DNA of 64,000 nucleotides, from the NCBI RefSeq assembly GCF_002000085.1, contig NZ_MUZU01000004.1:248001-312000 (forward strand), in the 5' to 3' direction. A program made the position numbers and the translations under genes. This DNA is from Pseudocolwellia agarivorans (GTDB lineage Bacteria; Pseudomonadota; Gammaproteobacteria; Enterobacterales; Alteromonadaceae). The notes below the pieces were generated by a model, which was not told the origin of the DNA, did not search any database, and was given only the letters and a program-made list of their open reading frames with translations. The stretch's first letter is position 1. Each line of letters opens with the position of its first letter. This document shows, piece after piece, positions 1 to 6,956 of this stretch.

Positions 1-1
1 G

Positions 2-262
2 GCTCGACGCGTAAGTGGTGTTTTTGGTAATGATTTAGCTAATCAGTCGCCTGATAAAGCCCATGCTGTCATTACATTGAACGCTGATAATACTTATACC
101 GTAAGTGTTAGAGCACCATTAACTAACAAACAGGGTGCTGATGAAGTGTGTATTCAGTTTCCTACCGGTGGTGGCAGAGCTGGCGCTGCAGGTATTAATA
201 ATTTACCACAAGATATGCTGTTCAATTTTATTGAGACACTAAACGAATATTATAAATCTTAG
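2..262 (+). CDS. C-terminal fragment of a probable DHH-family phosphoesterase (DHHA1 domain)
   Basis: An open frame enters from the left edge and runs 86 codons to a TAA at 260-262, so only the C-terminus is present. The visible part contains a Gly-rich stretch (GGGRAGAAGI, about 27 codons before the stop) that resembles the substrate-binding GG motif of DHHA1 domains. A short acidic and aromatic helix (FIETLNEYY) follows and ends the protein. This resembles my memory of DHH phosphoesterases from Colwellia-like bacteria. The catalytic DHH half lies outside the window, so the assignment rests on a short tail. The TTG at 77 is an internal codon, not a start, because the frame is open upstream of it. 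Confidence 0.55.
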   Translation, partial: ARRVSGVFGNDLANQSPDKAHAVITLNADNTYTVSVRAPLTNKQGADEVCIQFPTGGGRAGAAGINNLPQDMLFNFIETLNEYYKS

Positions 263-320
263 TGTTTTCTAGCCGTTATTTTCTTTTGCTATTAGATATC
301 TTTTGGTTTTGTTAAAAATA

Positions 321-349
321 AAATCACCCACTATTGGGTGATTTTTCGT
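321..349. terminator. bidirectional intrinsic terminator
   Basis: A perfect 10-bp stem (321-330 with 335-344, loop CTAT) is followed by a T-rich run on the plus strand and preceded by A-rich sequence. It lies between two convergent genes, so it can serve both. Confidence 0.8.
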
Positions 350-363
350 TTTTAGCTTTTGTT

Positions 364-1737
364 TTATTCTTCAGACCTAAAGGCTTCAGCTGTTAGGTGA
401 TGACGATTGAGCAGTTTATAAAATTCTGTTCTGTTACGTTGCGCTATTTTGGCTGCTTTAGATACATTACCCGCGGTAATTTGTAGTAATTTCGCTAAAT
501 AGTCTCTTTCAAATTTATCTTTAGCTTGCTGAAATGATGGTAATATTGTGGTTTTATCGCGCAGCGCATTTTTTACTAAAGTTTCACTAATCAACGGCTC
601 TGTTGATAGGGCGACACTTTGCTCTACAATATTTTGCAACTGTCTGATATTTCCTGGCCAAGGCGCACTGATCAGTAACTCCATAGCTTCTTGAGAAAAA
701 CCTTTAATATCGGCATCAATTTTTTCAAGAACATTATTTAAAAAGTGTTGAGTGAGTAGGGGAATATCTTCACGTCTTTCTGATAAAGGGGGTAATTCTA
801 ATTCAACAACATTAAGCCTGTAATATAAATCCTCTCTAAAGGTTTTATCTATAATGGCTTGCTGTAGGTTTTTATGTGTTGCTGCAATAATACGAACATC
901 AACCTTTATTGACTGTGTGCTACCGACTGGACGCACTTCTCGTTCTTGTAGGGCTCTTAGTAGTTTTACTTGAAAGTTCATTGGCATATCGCCAATTTCA
1001 TCTAAAAATAACGTGCCGCCATCGGTTGCTTGAAATAATCCTACATGATTTTTTTCTGCACCGGTAAATGCGCCTTTTGTATGACCAAACAGCTCAGACT
1101 CTAAAAGTTGTTCAGGTATTGCCGCACAGTTAATTGCTGTAAATTTTTTATCATGTCGAGAGCTTGCTTGATGAATAGCATTAGCAAGAAGTTCTTTACC
1201 TGTACCACTTTGGCTGTGAATTAAAATACTAAAATCACTTTTTGCTATTTGTTTGGTTTGATCCAGTAATGAGGCCATTACCGTACTACGACTAATAATG
1301 TTTTTACGCCATAGTTCGTTTTGTTCTGGATTGTCTATATCGATTGGTTGTAATCGAATAGCTTGAGAAACCGTATCAAGTAATTCTTTACTTTCAAAAG
1401 GTTTAGTTAAAAAACTAAATACCCCTTGTTTGGTTGCGCTGATAGCGTCAGGAATTGTGCCATGAGCCGTTAAAATAATAACGGGCATACTTGGGTACTG
1501 CTGACGTATTTGTTCAAATAACGCCATTCCGTCCATTCCTTCCATACGTAGATCGCTGATCACAAGTTGCGGATGAAAACTCTTTAATTTTCCTAGGGCA
1601 ACTTTAGCATTTTCTGCTGATTCCACTTTATAATTAGCAGCTGAAAGTCGAATACCTAATAAGCGCAATAGGTGAGGATCATCATCAACAATAAGGATAT
1701 TTCCATTAACAGGGCTGGTTGGGGTAGATTCATTCAT
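364..1737 (-). CDS. glrR: Sigma-54-dependent response regulator, GlrR/QseF type
   Basis: This 457-residue protein has the three-part layout of an NtrC-family regulator. The receiver domain spans about residues 12-125, with the acidic pair VDDD at 17-20, phospho-acceptor D62 and K112. The AAA+ domain spans about 145-380, with Walker A SGTGKE near 177-182, GAFTGA at 222-227 (sigma-54 contact) and a Walker B LFLDE. A Fis-type helix-turn-helix sits at the C-terminus (GNVSKAAKIAQRNRTEFYKLL). It is the last gene of a three-gene minus-strand operon, 3 bp after the lipoprotein gene and downstream of the kinase. This matches glrK-qseG-glrR of enterobacteria, where GlrR activates sigma-54 promoters through TGTC-N10-GACA sites. 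Such sites occur near 3928 and 4049. Function is inferred from order and domains. Confidence 0.88.
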   Translation of the reverse strand: MNESTPTSPVNGNILIVDDDPHLLRLLGIRLSAANYKVESAENAKVALGKLKSFHPQLVISDLRMEGMDGMALFEQIRQQYPSMPVIILTAHGTIPDAISATKQGVFSFLTKPFESKELLDTVSQAIRLQPIDIDNPEQNELWRKNIISRSTVMASLLDQTKQIAKSDFSILIHSQSGTGKELLANAIHQASSRHDKKFTAINCAAIPEQLLESELFGHTKGAFTGAEKNHVGLFQATDGGTLFLDEIGDMPMNFQVKLLRALQEREVRPVGSTQSIKVDVRIIAATHKNLQQAIIDKTFREDLYYRLNVVELELPPLSERREDIPLLTQHFLNNVLEKIDADIKGFSQEAMELLISAPWPGNIRQLQNIVEQSVALSTEPLISETLVKNALRDKTTILPSFQQAKDKFERDYLAKLLQITAGNVSKAAKIAQRNRTEFYKLLNRHHLTAEAFRSEE

Positions 1738-1740
1738 AGG

Positions 1741-2361
1741 TTATTTCCCGTGTTCGTTAATGTTTTTTTCTATTCGGTGTAGCTGGCTTATTTGCTCTTC
1801 AAGCATTTGTACTTTTTGCTGTAATTCTGTTATTTCTTTACTGTTTTCTATTAGTTTTTTGTCTTTAATACCTGATTTTTTTTGTAAAGCTGACAGCATG
1901 TTTTTCGCGTTGTTAAATTGCACTTTTATATCGCTTTGTTTTTGTCTGGTTAACAACTGTTCGTTCAATAAGTCTCTTAACAAGGTAATAAGTGCTAAAT
2001 TTGTTGGGTTGTAACGAGACTCAACATATTGCAGTTGTAATTCATTTAATATGGTTTTAGCGGTATAAGGATTGTAAATAGGCGATTGAGGTAAGCTATG
2101 TAAGAGCAAAATATAGATATCTGCATCAGGGCTTTTAACATCTTGATTCTTTTTTTGCTGTTCAATTTCTTGCAATAATTCATCATTATCTAATGTTTTT
2201 AACCACAGGTAATAATCCCCATAGGTTGGGATAGTTGTATTTTTTTGAGGTGTAATTTCACATGCAGATATACTGAGTAATAAGGTAACTAAGCATAAAG
2301 ACTTCATGCGTTTGAGTATTATCCAATGAACGGATTTTTGTTTTTTGCTAAGTAAGCTCAT
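1741..2361 (-). CDS. qseG: QseG-like outer-membrane lipoprotein
   Basis: This protein of up to 206 residues begins with a hydrophobic segment ending in a lipobox (ISAC, lipidated Cys34), so it is a predicted lipoprotein. The C-terminal part, from about residue 150, is Leu/Gln/Glu-rich and looks coiled-coil (TELQQKVQMLEEQISQL). It lies between the kinase and regulator genes with 2-3 bp gaps, the position of qseG/yfhG in enterobacteria. There the lipoprotein modulates the kinase. The sequence itself is weakly diagnostic and the name depends on context. The start at 2361 puts 18 residues before the MKSLCLV signal peptide. An alternative ATG at 2307 would give a more typical lipoprotein, and neither has a strong ribosome-binding site. 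Confidence 0.65.
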   Translation of the reverse strand: MSLLSKKQKSVHWIILKRMKSLCLVTLLLSISACEITPQKNTTIPTYGDYYLWLKTLDNDELLQEIEQQKKNQDVKSPDADIYILLLHSLPQSPIYNPYTAKTILNELQLQYVESRYNPTNLALITLLRDLLNEQLLTRQKQSDIKVQFNNAKNMLSALQKKSGIKDKKLIENSKEITELQQKVQMLEEQISQLHRIEKNINEHGK

Positions 2362-2363
2362 AA

Positions 2364-3851
2364 TTAATTTTCCAATGAAAATGCACGGGGTATTTTTAAT
2401 GTAAAGGTGGTTCCACTCGGTTCTTGTGTTTTACTTGATACGCTAATGTCACCATTAATACGCATTAATAATTCTTTTACTATGGTTAGCCCTAAACCAC
2501 TGCCCTTAATTTCATTTCCTTGAGGGGCTGGTCCTTGATAAAACGCATCAAAGACTTTATTGATTACTTGCTCATTTAAGCCCATGCCTTGGTCACTTAG
2601 GGTTATTAATAATTCTTCGTTATGTAATGTTGTCGTAATTGAAATCGCGCTGTACTCAGGCGAGTACTTGATCGCATTTGAGAGTAAGTTATCTAAAATT
2701 ACGGCCAGTTGCTTAGCATTACTATAAATAGCAATATTACTAAAAGACGTTTGAATATTGAGGGACTTACGCTTTATATCAAGTTTTCGTTCTTTTAAAA
2801 CGTTAGTAATGACTTGTGTAACAATAAGTTTTTCTGAATCTTGTAGGCTTGTTGAATCTAATACAATATTGAAGTCGAGTAAGTCTTCAATTAAGCGTTG
2901 CAGCCTTGAAACACTGGTTCTTATAATGTCGCTAATTTCTTGTTGATCAGGGTTAAGAGCACCTACGCTGTTATCGTATAATAATTCAGTGCCTTCTCTT
3001 ATCGCAGCTAGCGGTGTTTTGAGTTCGTGGGATATATGCCTAATAAAACTCGATTTTTGTAACTCAAGGGCATGTAATCTTGTTCGCATTACTTCAAGGG
3101 CATCAACAATTTCATTCACTTCGGGTGAGCTTTTAAGATTAATTTTATGTTCAAAATTACCTTGTTCTAATTGCTGTATTTGCGCGATTAATTTTTTTAA
3201 TGGCTTAGTAATAATAATAATAAAAAATATGGCAATAAGAATTGTTACAGGAATGATGAGTAGGCTATTCAACATAGTTTGACGTACAGTTTTAGCCGAA
3301 GTTTTAACATTTCTAGCTTGATTGTATATCAGCTCGTTACTGCGTTGATTTATACGTTGGTTGGTTTTTGCTAGCAGTTTAAATTGATCTTGTAATTGAG
3401 TTAAGTACAAAGTTTGCTTGTTATTGGGTGATAGTAGTGTATTGATCACCTTTATTTCATTAAGGAATTGACCGCTCATTTTTTTTAATTGAGTGTCGTG
3501 ATGATTAACCAAGCTTTTACTGATTAGGTTGAGTAGTATCTCTTCTTCAGCAAAATAGTTATTTGTTAGCTCTTTATTTTTCAACACTATTGACTGACTT
3601 GCATATCTTTCCATTTTTACCAGCAGCTCACTGAGTTGTTTAGTGGTTTCTGTAAACTCTGCTGCATTAAAAATAGCATCTTCACTTTGATTAGATAACT
3701 GATTAATTTGTGCCGCACTATAAAGTAGTGCTGCAACTAAAGGTAATGCAACGAGTGAAAACCCCAGTAAGGTGAGCTTTTTAATAGAAAGCGTTTCTAA
3801 CCCTAATATTTTTTTGATGTTAAAAAAGTTAGATGAAGATGTATGGCCCAC
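2364..3851 (-). CDS. glrK: Sensor histidine kinase, GlrK/QseE type
   Basis: This is a 495-residue membrane kinase. Transmembrane helix 1 is at about 26-48 and helix 2 at about 194-216, enclosing a periplasmic, largely helical sensor region. A HAMP linker follows at about 216-268. The HisKA domain has the phospho-acceptor in SHELKTP (H275). The ATPase domain has an N-box (NAIKYS), a G1 box (DQGMGL) and a G2 box (GSGLGL). It is the first gene of the operon with the lipoprotein and the sigma-54 regulator, which fixes its likely partner as the downstream GlrR. It is divergent from the EF-hand array, and the 425-bp region between them carries GlrR-type sites. The signal sensed cannot be read from the sequence. 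Confidence 0.85.
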   Translation of the reverse strand: MGHTSSSNFFNIKKILGLETLSIKKLTLLGFSLVALPLVAALLYSAAQINQLSNQSEDAIFNAAEFTETTKQLSELLVKMERYASQSIVLKNKELTNNYFAEEEILLNLISKSLVNHHDTQLKKMSGQFLNEIKVINTLLSPNNKQTLYLTQLQDQFKLLAKTNQRINQRSNELIYNQARNVKTSAKTVRQTMLNSLLIIPVTILIAIFFIIIITKPLKKLIAQIQQLEQGNFEHKINLKSSPEVNEIVDALEVMRTRLHALELQKSSFIRHISHELKTPLAAIREGTELLYDNSVGALNPDQQEISDIIRTSVSRLQRLIEDLLDFNIVLDSTSLQDSEKLIVTQVITNVLKERKLDIKRKSLNIQTSFSNIAIYSNAKQLAVILDNLLSNAIKYSPEYSAISITTTLHNEELLITLSDQGMGLNEQVINKVFDAFYQGPAPQGNEIKGSGLGLTIVKELLMRINGDISVSSKTQEPSGTTFTLKIPRAFSLEN

Positions 3852-3927
3852 TGTATTTGTAATCCTCAGGTGTTGAATTGCCTATTTATATCCATCTTTT
3901 AAGGGAAATAGGCATGAAACGCAATAG

Positions 3928-3945
3928 TGTCTCCAATTTGATACA
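3928..3945. promoter_or_regulatory. Second, imperfect GlrR-type site
   Basis: TGTC, ten bases, TACA: one mismatch from TGTC-N10-GACA. The left arm shares the six bases TGTCTC with the perfect site at 4049. It lies about 200 bp upstream of the predicted transcription start, a distance usual for sigma-54 enhancers. Confidence 0.5.
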
Positions 3946-4048
3946 CTCGTGGTTTTTGGGGTTTTGTATTTTAAGTTGTTGAATTTAATTGTTTTATTTT
4001 TGGTTCGGTGTGTTCTTGTTCTATTGAAATATTATAAACTTATTTATC

Positions 4049-4066
4049 TGTCTCTAACGGGAGACA
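4049..4066. promoter_or_regulatory. GlrR binding site, exact TGTC-N10-GACA
   Basis: An exact TGTC-N10-GACA palindrome, extended to CTGTCTC/GAGACAG on the flanks (4048-4067). This is the motif bound by enterobacterial GlrR upstream of glmY. It sits roughly 80-95 bp upstream of the start predicted for the sigma-54 promoter at 4117, and next to the genes for a GlrR-type regulator. Confidence 0.72.
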
Positions 4067-4116
4067 GTAATTAAGGTGTTGTTTTGTTAATTCCTTTAAA
4101 AACAATGGTTTAAAAG

Positions 4117-4133
4117 TTGGTACGGCTTGTGCA
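4117..4133 (+). promoter_or_regulatory. Sigma-54 (-24/-12) promoter for the EF-hand array
   Basis: The sequence TTGGTACGGCTTGTGCA matches YTGGCACGRNNNTTGCW at the invariant GG and GC dinucleotides with the required 10-bp spacing, and at most flanking bases. It reads toward the EF-hand genes, with a predicted start near 4144. Confidence 0.7.
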
Positions 4134-4276
4134 ATAGTCTCCTCGGTTATAGTGATATTTGATTATTATCTACCGCTAAGTAAATAGCGCAATGTTTACT
4201 TAAGAGATAAAAATCTTAATTCGCACTATTAATTTGAAATCTTATTGAATTTAAATTTTATTGAAAAGGAATCATT

Positions 4277-4591
4277 ATGAATAACGTAAGTTTAGTAAAA
4301 GTTACTTTAGGTGTTGCATTTGCAGCAGTTGCTACTTTTATCGTAAATGCGAATGAAATCAACCCTACAGTTGCTGACATAAAAAATGAAATAGCAGCAG
4401 AAACTACTGCGTCAATGCAAAGCCCATCATTTTCAGATCTTTTATCAACTTTCGATGCTGATGAAAACGGTTCATTAAGTGAAAGTGAATTATCTTCAAG
4501 TGCACTTCAATCTGACTTTTCAAGCATTGATACAGATGGTGACACTAACATTAGCGAAGATGAATTCAATGCTTATGTAGCTTCAAAATAA
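4277..4591 (+). CDS. Secreted two-EF-hand protein, array member 1
   Basis: This 104-residue protein has a signal peptide cleaved after about residue 25 (VNA), so it is exported. Two canonical 12-residue Ca-binding loops follow: D60-A-D-E-N-G-S-L-S-E-S-E71 and D85-T-D-G-D-T-N-I-S-E-D-E96. Both have acidic or Asn ligands at positions 1, 3 and 5 and Glu at 12. It is first of five tandem paralogues and differs from members 2-4 in its signal peptide and linker. Its second EF-hand and 3' flank are nearly identical to member 2 at DNA level. A sigma-54 promoter and GlrR-type sites lie upstream. The function is unknown; Ca binding in the periplasm or outside the cell is inferred from the loops. Confidence 0.85.
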   Translation: MNNVSLVKVTLGVAFAAVATFIVNANEINPTVADIKNEIAAETTASMQSPSFSDLLSTFDADENGSLSESELSSSALQSDFSSIDTDGDTNISEDEFNAYVASK

Positions 4592-4609
4592 CAACCAAAC
4601 ATTATTATT

Positions 4610-4648
4610 AAGCACATCGCTTTTTTTATTTCCCCCAGCTTTGTGCTT
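4610..4648 (+). other. Intercistronic hairpin 1 of the EF-hand array
   Basis: AAGCACA (4610-4616) pairs with TGTGCTT (4642-4648) around a 25-nt pyrimidine-rich loop. The same structure recurs after member 2, and in altered but still paired form after member 3. Confidence 0.5.
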
Positions 4649-4689
4649 TATTAAATCGTTTTACAATATTTTATAAATGAGGAATTACC

Positions 4690-4995
4690 ATGACTAATAC
4701 TAACGTAACAAAAATGATTTTAGGTGCAGCATTCGCAACAGTGGCCACGTTTAGTGTAAATGCTTACGAGATCCTTCCAGTAGAAACAACGGAAGAAGTT
4801 GTTGAAAAGGCTCCAGTTGTAGTTGCTGATAGTTTTTCACAATTATTAGCTGCGTTTGATACCGATTCAAACGGTTCGTTAAGTGAAAGTGAATTATCTT
4901 CAAGCTCACTTCAATCTGATTTTTCAAGTATTGATACAGATGGTGATACCAACATTAGCGAAGATGAATTCAATGCTTATGTAGTATCAAAATAA
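4690..4995 (+). CDS. Secreted two-EF-hand protein, array member 2
   Basis: This 101-residue protein has a signal peptide to about residue 25 and two EF-hand loops (D57-E68 and D82-E93) with complete ligand sets. A short Glu/Val-rich linker separates the signal peptide from the EF-hands. The first 27 codons are identical in protein to member 3 except for Y26. The second EF-hand matches member 1 almost base for base. The ribosome-binding site GAGG lies 8 nt before the ATG and is conserved in front of member 4. The spacing after member 1 is 98 nt, so the two are probably co-transcribed. No homologue of known function is recognised beyond the EF-hand fold. Confidence 0.85.
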   Translation: MTNTNVTKMILGAAFATVATFSVNAYEILPVETTEEVVEKAPVVVADSFSQLLAAFDTDSNGSLSESELSSSSLQSDFSSIDTDGDTNISEDEFNAYVVSK

Positions 4996-5013
4996 TAAGC
5001 AAACATTATTAAT

Positions 5014-5051
5014 AAGCACATCGCTTTTTTATTCCCCCCAGCTTTGTGCTT
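5014..5051 (+). other. Intercistronic hairpin 2 of the EF-hand array
   Basis: AAGCACA (5014-5020) pairs with TGTGCTT (5045-5051). Sequence and position match the hairpin after member 1. Confidence 0.5.
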
Positions 5052-5092
5052 TATTAAATCGTTTTACAACATTTTATAAATCAGGAATTACC

Positions 5093-5395
5093 ATGACTAA
5101 TACTAACGTAACAAAAATGATTTTAGGTGCAGCATTCGCAACAGTAGCAACGTTTAGTGTAAATGCTAACGAGATCCTTCCTGTAGAAACAACGGAAGAA
5201 GTTATTGAAAGTTCCTCAGCAGCCGTAGATAGCTTTTCACAATTATTATCAGCGTTTGACGCTGATTCAAGCGGTGCATTAAGTGAAAGCGAGTTATCTT
5301 CAAGTGCACTTAAATTAGACTTTTCAAGTATTGATACTGATGGCGATACCAATATCAGCGAAGACGAATTTAATACCTACGTAGCTTCAAAATAA
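5093..5395 (+). CDS. Secreted two-EF-hand protein, array member 3
   Basis: This 100-residue protein has the MTNTNVTKMILG-type signal peptide shared with members 2 and 4, cleaved after about residue 25. It has two Ca-binding loops (D56-E67 and D81-E92). Position 5 of the first loop is Ser60 rather than Asn or Asp, which is still a possible ligand. The 97-nt spacer upstream is homologous to the spacer before member 2. The repeat unit from ATG to ATG is 403 bp here. An antisense open frame over the same bases is a shadow of the repeated codons. Confidence 0.85.
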   Translation: MTNTNVTKMILGAAFATVATFSVNANEILPVETTEEVIESSSAAVDSFSQLLSAFDADSSGALSESELSSSALKLDFSSIDTDGDTNISEDEFNTYVASK

Positions 5396-5413
5396 TAACC
5401 AAAAATTACTAAT

Positions 5414-5433
5414 AGATACATAGCTTTGTATCT
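5414..5433 (+). other. Intercistronic hairpin 3, with compensatory changes
   Basis: AGATACA (5414-5420) pairs with TGTATCT (5427-5433), loop of 6. Relative to hairpins 1 and 2, three stem base pairs differ on both arms so pairing is kept, while the loop has shrunk. This argues that the RNA structure, not the sequence, is selected. Confidence 0.6.
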
Positions 5434-5474
5434 TATTAAATTGTTTTACAAGATTTTATAAATGAGGAATTACC

Positions 5475-5780
5475 ATGACTAATACTAACGTAACAAAAAT
5501 GATTTTAGGTGCAGCATTCGCAACAGTAGCAATGTTTAGTGTAAATGCTAACGAGATCCTTCCTGTAGAAACAAACGAAGAAGTTATTGAAAATGTTCCA
5601 GCAGTATCCGCTGATAGCTTTACACTATTATTATCAGCGTTTGATCTTGATGAAAACGGTGCGTTAAGTGAAAGTGAATTGTCTTCAAGCTCACTTCAAT
5701 TAGATTTTTCAAGCATTGATACTAATAGCGATACCAACATCAGTGAAGATGAATTCAATACATATATTGAATCAAAATAG
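5475..5780 (+). CDS. Secreted two-EF-hand protein, array member 4
   Basis: This 101-residue protein has a signal peptide to about residue 25 and EF-hand loops at D57-E68 and D82-E93. The second loop is D-T-N-S-D-T-N-I-S-E-D-E. It has Asn at position 3, and Ser instead of Gly or Asp at position 4, so it is slightly diverged but still has ligands at 1, 3, 5, 9 and 12. It follows a 79-nt spacer that is a shortened copy of the earlier spacers. The ribosome-binding site GAGG is retained. It is the last of the three closely related members; member 5 is more distant. Confidence 0.85.
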   Translation: MTNTNVTKMILGAAFATVAMFSVNANEILPVETNEEVIENVPAVSADSFTLLLSAFDLDENGALSESELSSSSLQLDFSSIDTNSDTNISEDEFNTYIESK

Positions 5781-5798
5781 TACCCATGTTTAGTTAAC

Positions 5799-5837
5799 GA
5801 GTGCTGAACTTTATCGTTCATCCTGGGTTCGGCACTC
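5799..5837 (+). terminator. Hairpin between array members 4 and 5
   Basis: GAGTGCTGAAC (5799-5809) pairs with GTTCGGCACTC (5827-5837), an 11-bp stem with one T-G wobble and a 17-nt loop. There is no long T-run after it, so it may be an mRNA-stability or partial termination element rather than a full terminator. Confidence 0.45.
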
Positions 5838-5870
5838 TATTAATAACGTTATATAAAGAGAGTAATTATC

Positions 5871-6191
5871 ATGACTAATACAAATTTAGCTAAAATGATC
5901 TTAAGTGTTGCATTGGCAACTGTTACAACCTTTAGCGCAAGTGCTAATGAAGTACTTCCGGTAGAAAAAGCAGAAACGGTAATGGAAAATTCAGCATCAT
6001 TACATGCAGACACTTTTTCTCAATTGTTATCAGCGTTTGACGCAGATAAAAACGGTTCTTTAAGCGAGGTTGAATTATCTACAAGTGATAATGATGCTCT
6101 TAAAATAGCGTTTAAAAATCTTGATGCAAATGGAGACGCTAATATTAGTCAAGACGAATTTAGCGCTTATATTAGCCAAAAGTTAGATTGA
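5871..6191 (+). CDS. Secreted two-EF-hand protein, array member 5
   Basis: This 106-residue protein is the most divergent of the array. It has a signal peptide ending near residue 25 (ASA) and a first loop at D57-E68 (D-A-D-K-N-G-S-L-S-E-V-E). A linker four residues longer than in members 2 and 4 precedes the second loop at D85-E96 (D-A-N-G-D-A-N-I-S-Q-D-E). It carries GGAGACG-type codons not seen in the other copies, and its upstream spacer is unrelated to theirs, so it is likely the oldest duplicate. A strong hairpin terminator follows 6 nt after the stop codon, which marks the end of the array transcript. Confidence 0.83.
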   Translation: MTNTNLAKMILSVALATVTTFSASANEVLPVEKAETVMENSASLHADTFSQLLSAFDADKNGSLSEVELSTSDNDALKIAFKNLDANGDANISQDEFSAYISQKLD

Positions 6192-6197
6192 TAATGT

Positions 6198-6242
6198 AAA
6201 ACGATTGGGTTTTCTTCCCCCTGATATTCAATCGTTTTTTTG
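6198..6242 (+). terminator. Intrinsic terminator of the EF-hand array
   Basis: AAAACGATTG (6198-6207) pairs with CAATCGTTTT (6229-6238), followed by a T-run. Confidence 0.75.
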
Positions 6243-6286
6243 TTATTCACAGACACCTACTTAGGATTCTTTGTTAATCCACTCAT

Positions 6287-6322
6287 GCCGACTGGCTCCC
6301 AATTTTATCAGTCGGCTTTTTT
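6287..6322 (+). terminator. Second strong intrinsic terminator
   Basis: GCCGACTG (6287-6294) pairs with CAGTCGGC (6309-6316), followed by six Ts. It lies 45 nt after the array terminator with no gene between. The short segment between could be the body of a small RNA or simply a back-up terminator. Confidence 0.78.
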
Positions 6323-6392
6323 GCGAATGTAACAAACATATTATTTAACTCGAATGGGGTTATTTAACATTAACACTAAAAAGGTCAGTAAA

Positions 6393-6725
6393 ATGCAACA
6401 AAACTTAGCACAAAATACAGCACAAGACATAACACGATATATAGAGTTGAATAATTGGATTTTTGAAATTAAAAGTATTAAAGCGATTAAAGTCGAAAAG
6501 TATGGCGAACCTTATAGCGCAACGGCTAATTTATGTATTAATAATGATAATGCTTTTGTTGATGGCGTGATGACACGTGATCAAATGGATTTAGATCAGG
6601 AAGATTATGTAACATTTATGGCATTATGCCGAAAGCTTGGCATTAAAAAGGTTAAATTTGATGACTTTACCAACCAAAACTTGTTCACTAGGCAAACTGA
6701 ACAGAGAAAAGTAAAAATTGCCTAA
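6393..6725 (+). CDS. Hypothetical cytoplasmic protein
   Basis: This 110-residue protein is not recognised. It has no signal peptide or membrane segment and is of mixed charge, with a Lys/Ile-rich middle (FEIKSIKAIKVEKYGE) and a cluster DQMDLDQEDY near residues 72-81. A basic tail ends it (RKVKIA). The start at 6393 is chosen because AAGG lies 8 nt upstream. The in-frame ATG at 6354 would add 13 residues but has no ribosome-binding site. It stands alone after two terminators, so it probably has its own promoter. A fold search is needed before any function can be named. Confidence 0.65.
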   Translation: MQQNLAQNTAQDITRYIELNNWIFEIKSIKAIKVEKYGEPYSATANLCINNDNAFVDGVMTRDQMDLDQEDYVTFMALCRKLGIKKVKFDDFTNQNLFTRQTEQRKVKIA

Positions 6726-6772
6726 CTCTTGTTTAGTTAATCATATTATAACTTCTGTAATAAGGATCATTC

Positions 6773-6847
6773 ATGATGGTTATAAAATATAAATATATTA
6801 CTGCAACAACAACTTATAAAAATATTTTCTTAATTACCTTTAAATAA
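6773..6847 (+). CDS. Possible 24-residue small protein
   Basis: The frame MMVIKYKYITATTTYKNIFL plus four residues is preceded by AAGGA at a 6-nt spacing from the ATG, which is better than many genes nearby. The stop codon lies in the left arm of a 12-bp hairpin (6842-6853 with 6867-6878). The peptide is basic and hydrophobic, with no recognisable family. The short length makes chance possible. Confidence 0.25.
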   Translation: MMVIKYKYITATTTYKNIFLITFK

Positions 6848-6956
6848 GGTTTGTTTTTGAATAAAGCAGACCTTATTTAAATTAACTATTATTCCTATCA
6901 TCTCAAGTCACTTAACGATAAAATAACGCTTTAATCCTTAAATTTATCAAATACTC

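Larger units (their letters stand above)
3852..4276. other. Regulatory region between glrK and the EF-hand array
   Basis: These 425 bp have no credible gene. They hold two GlrR-type palindromes (3928-3945 and 4049-4066), a sigma-54 promoter (4117-4133) and a leader of about 130 nt. The leader has an 8-bp hairpin (4177-4184 with 4195-4202, loop of 10). A good ribosome-binding site (AAAAGGAA) lies 7-8 nt before the first EF-hand ATG. Confidence 0.7.

Noticed and set aside
3878-3895. Possible -24/-12 promoter for glrK on the minus strand
   Set aside because: Only GG-N10-GC matches; the rest of the -24 and -12 elements differ. This spacing is common by chance.
5074-5352. Antisense open frame over EF-hand member 3
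   Set aside because: It mirrors the repetitive Ser/Glu/Asp codons of the real gene, has no ribosome-binding site and no recognisable domain.
4277-6191. Tandem repeats that might be a CRISPR or phage array
   Set aside because: The repeat unit is a full gene of about 400 bp with signal peptide and EF-hands; there are no short repeats with unique spacers.
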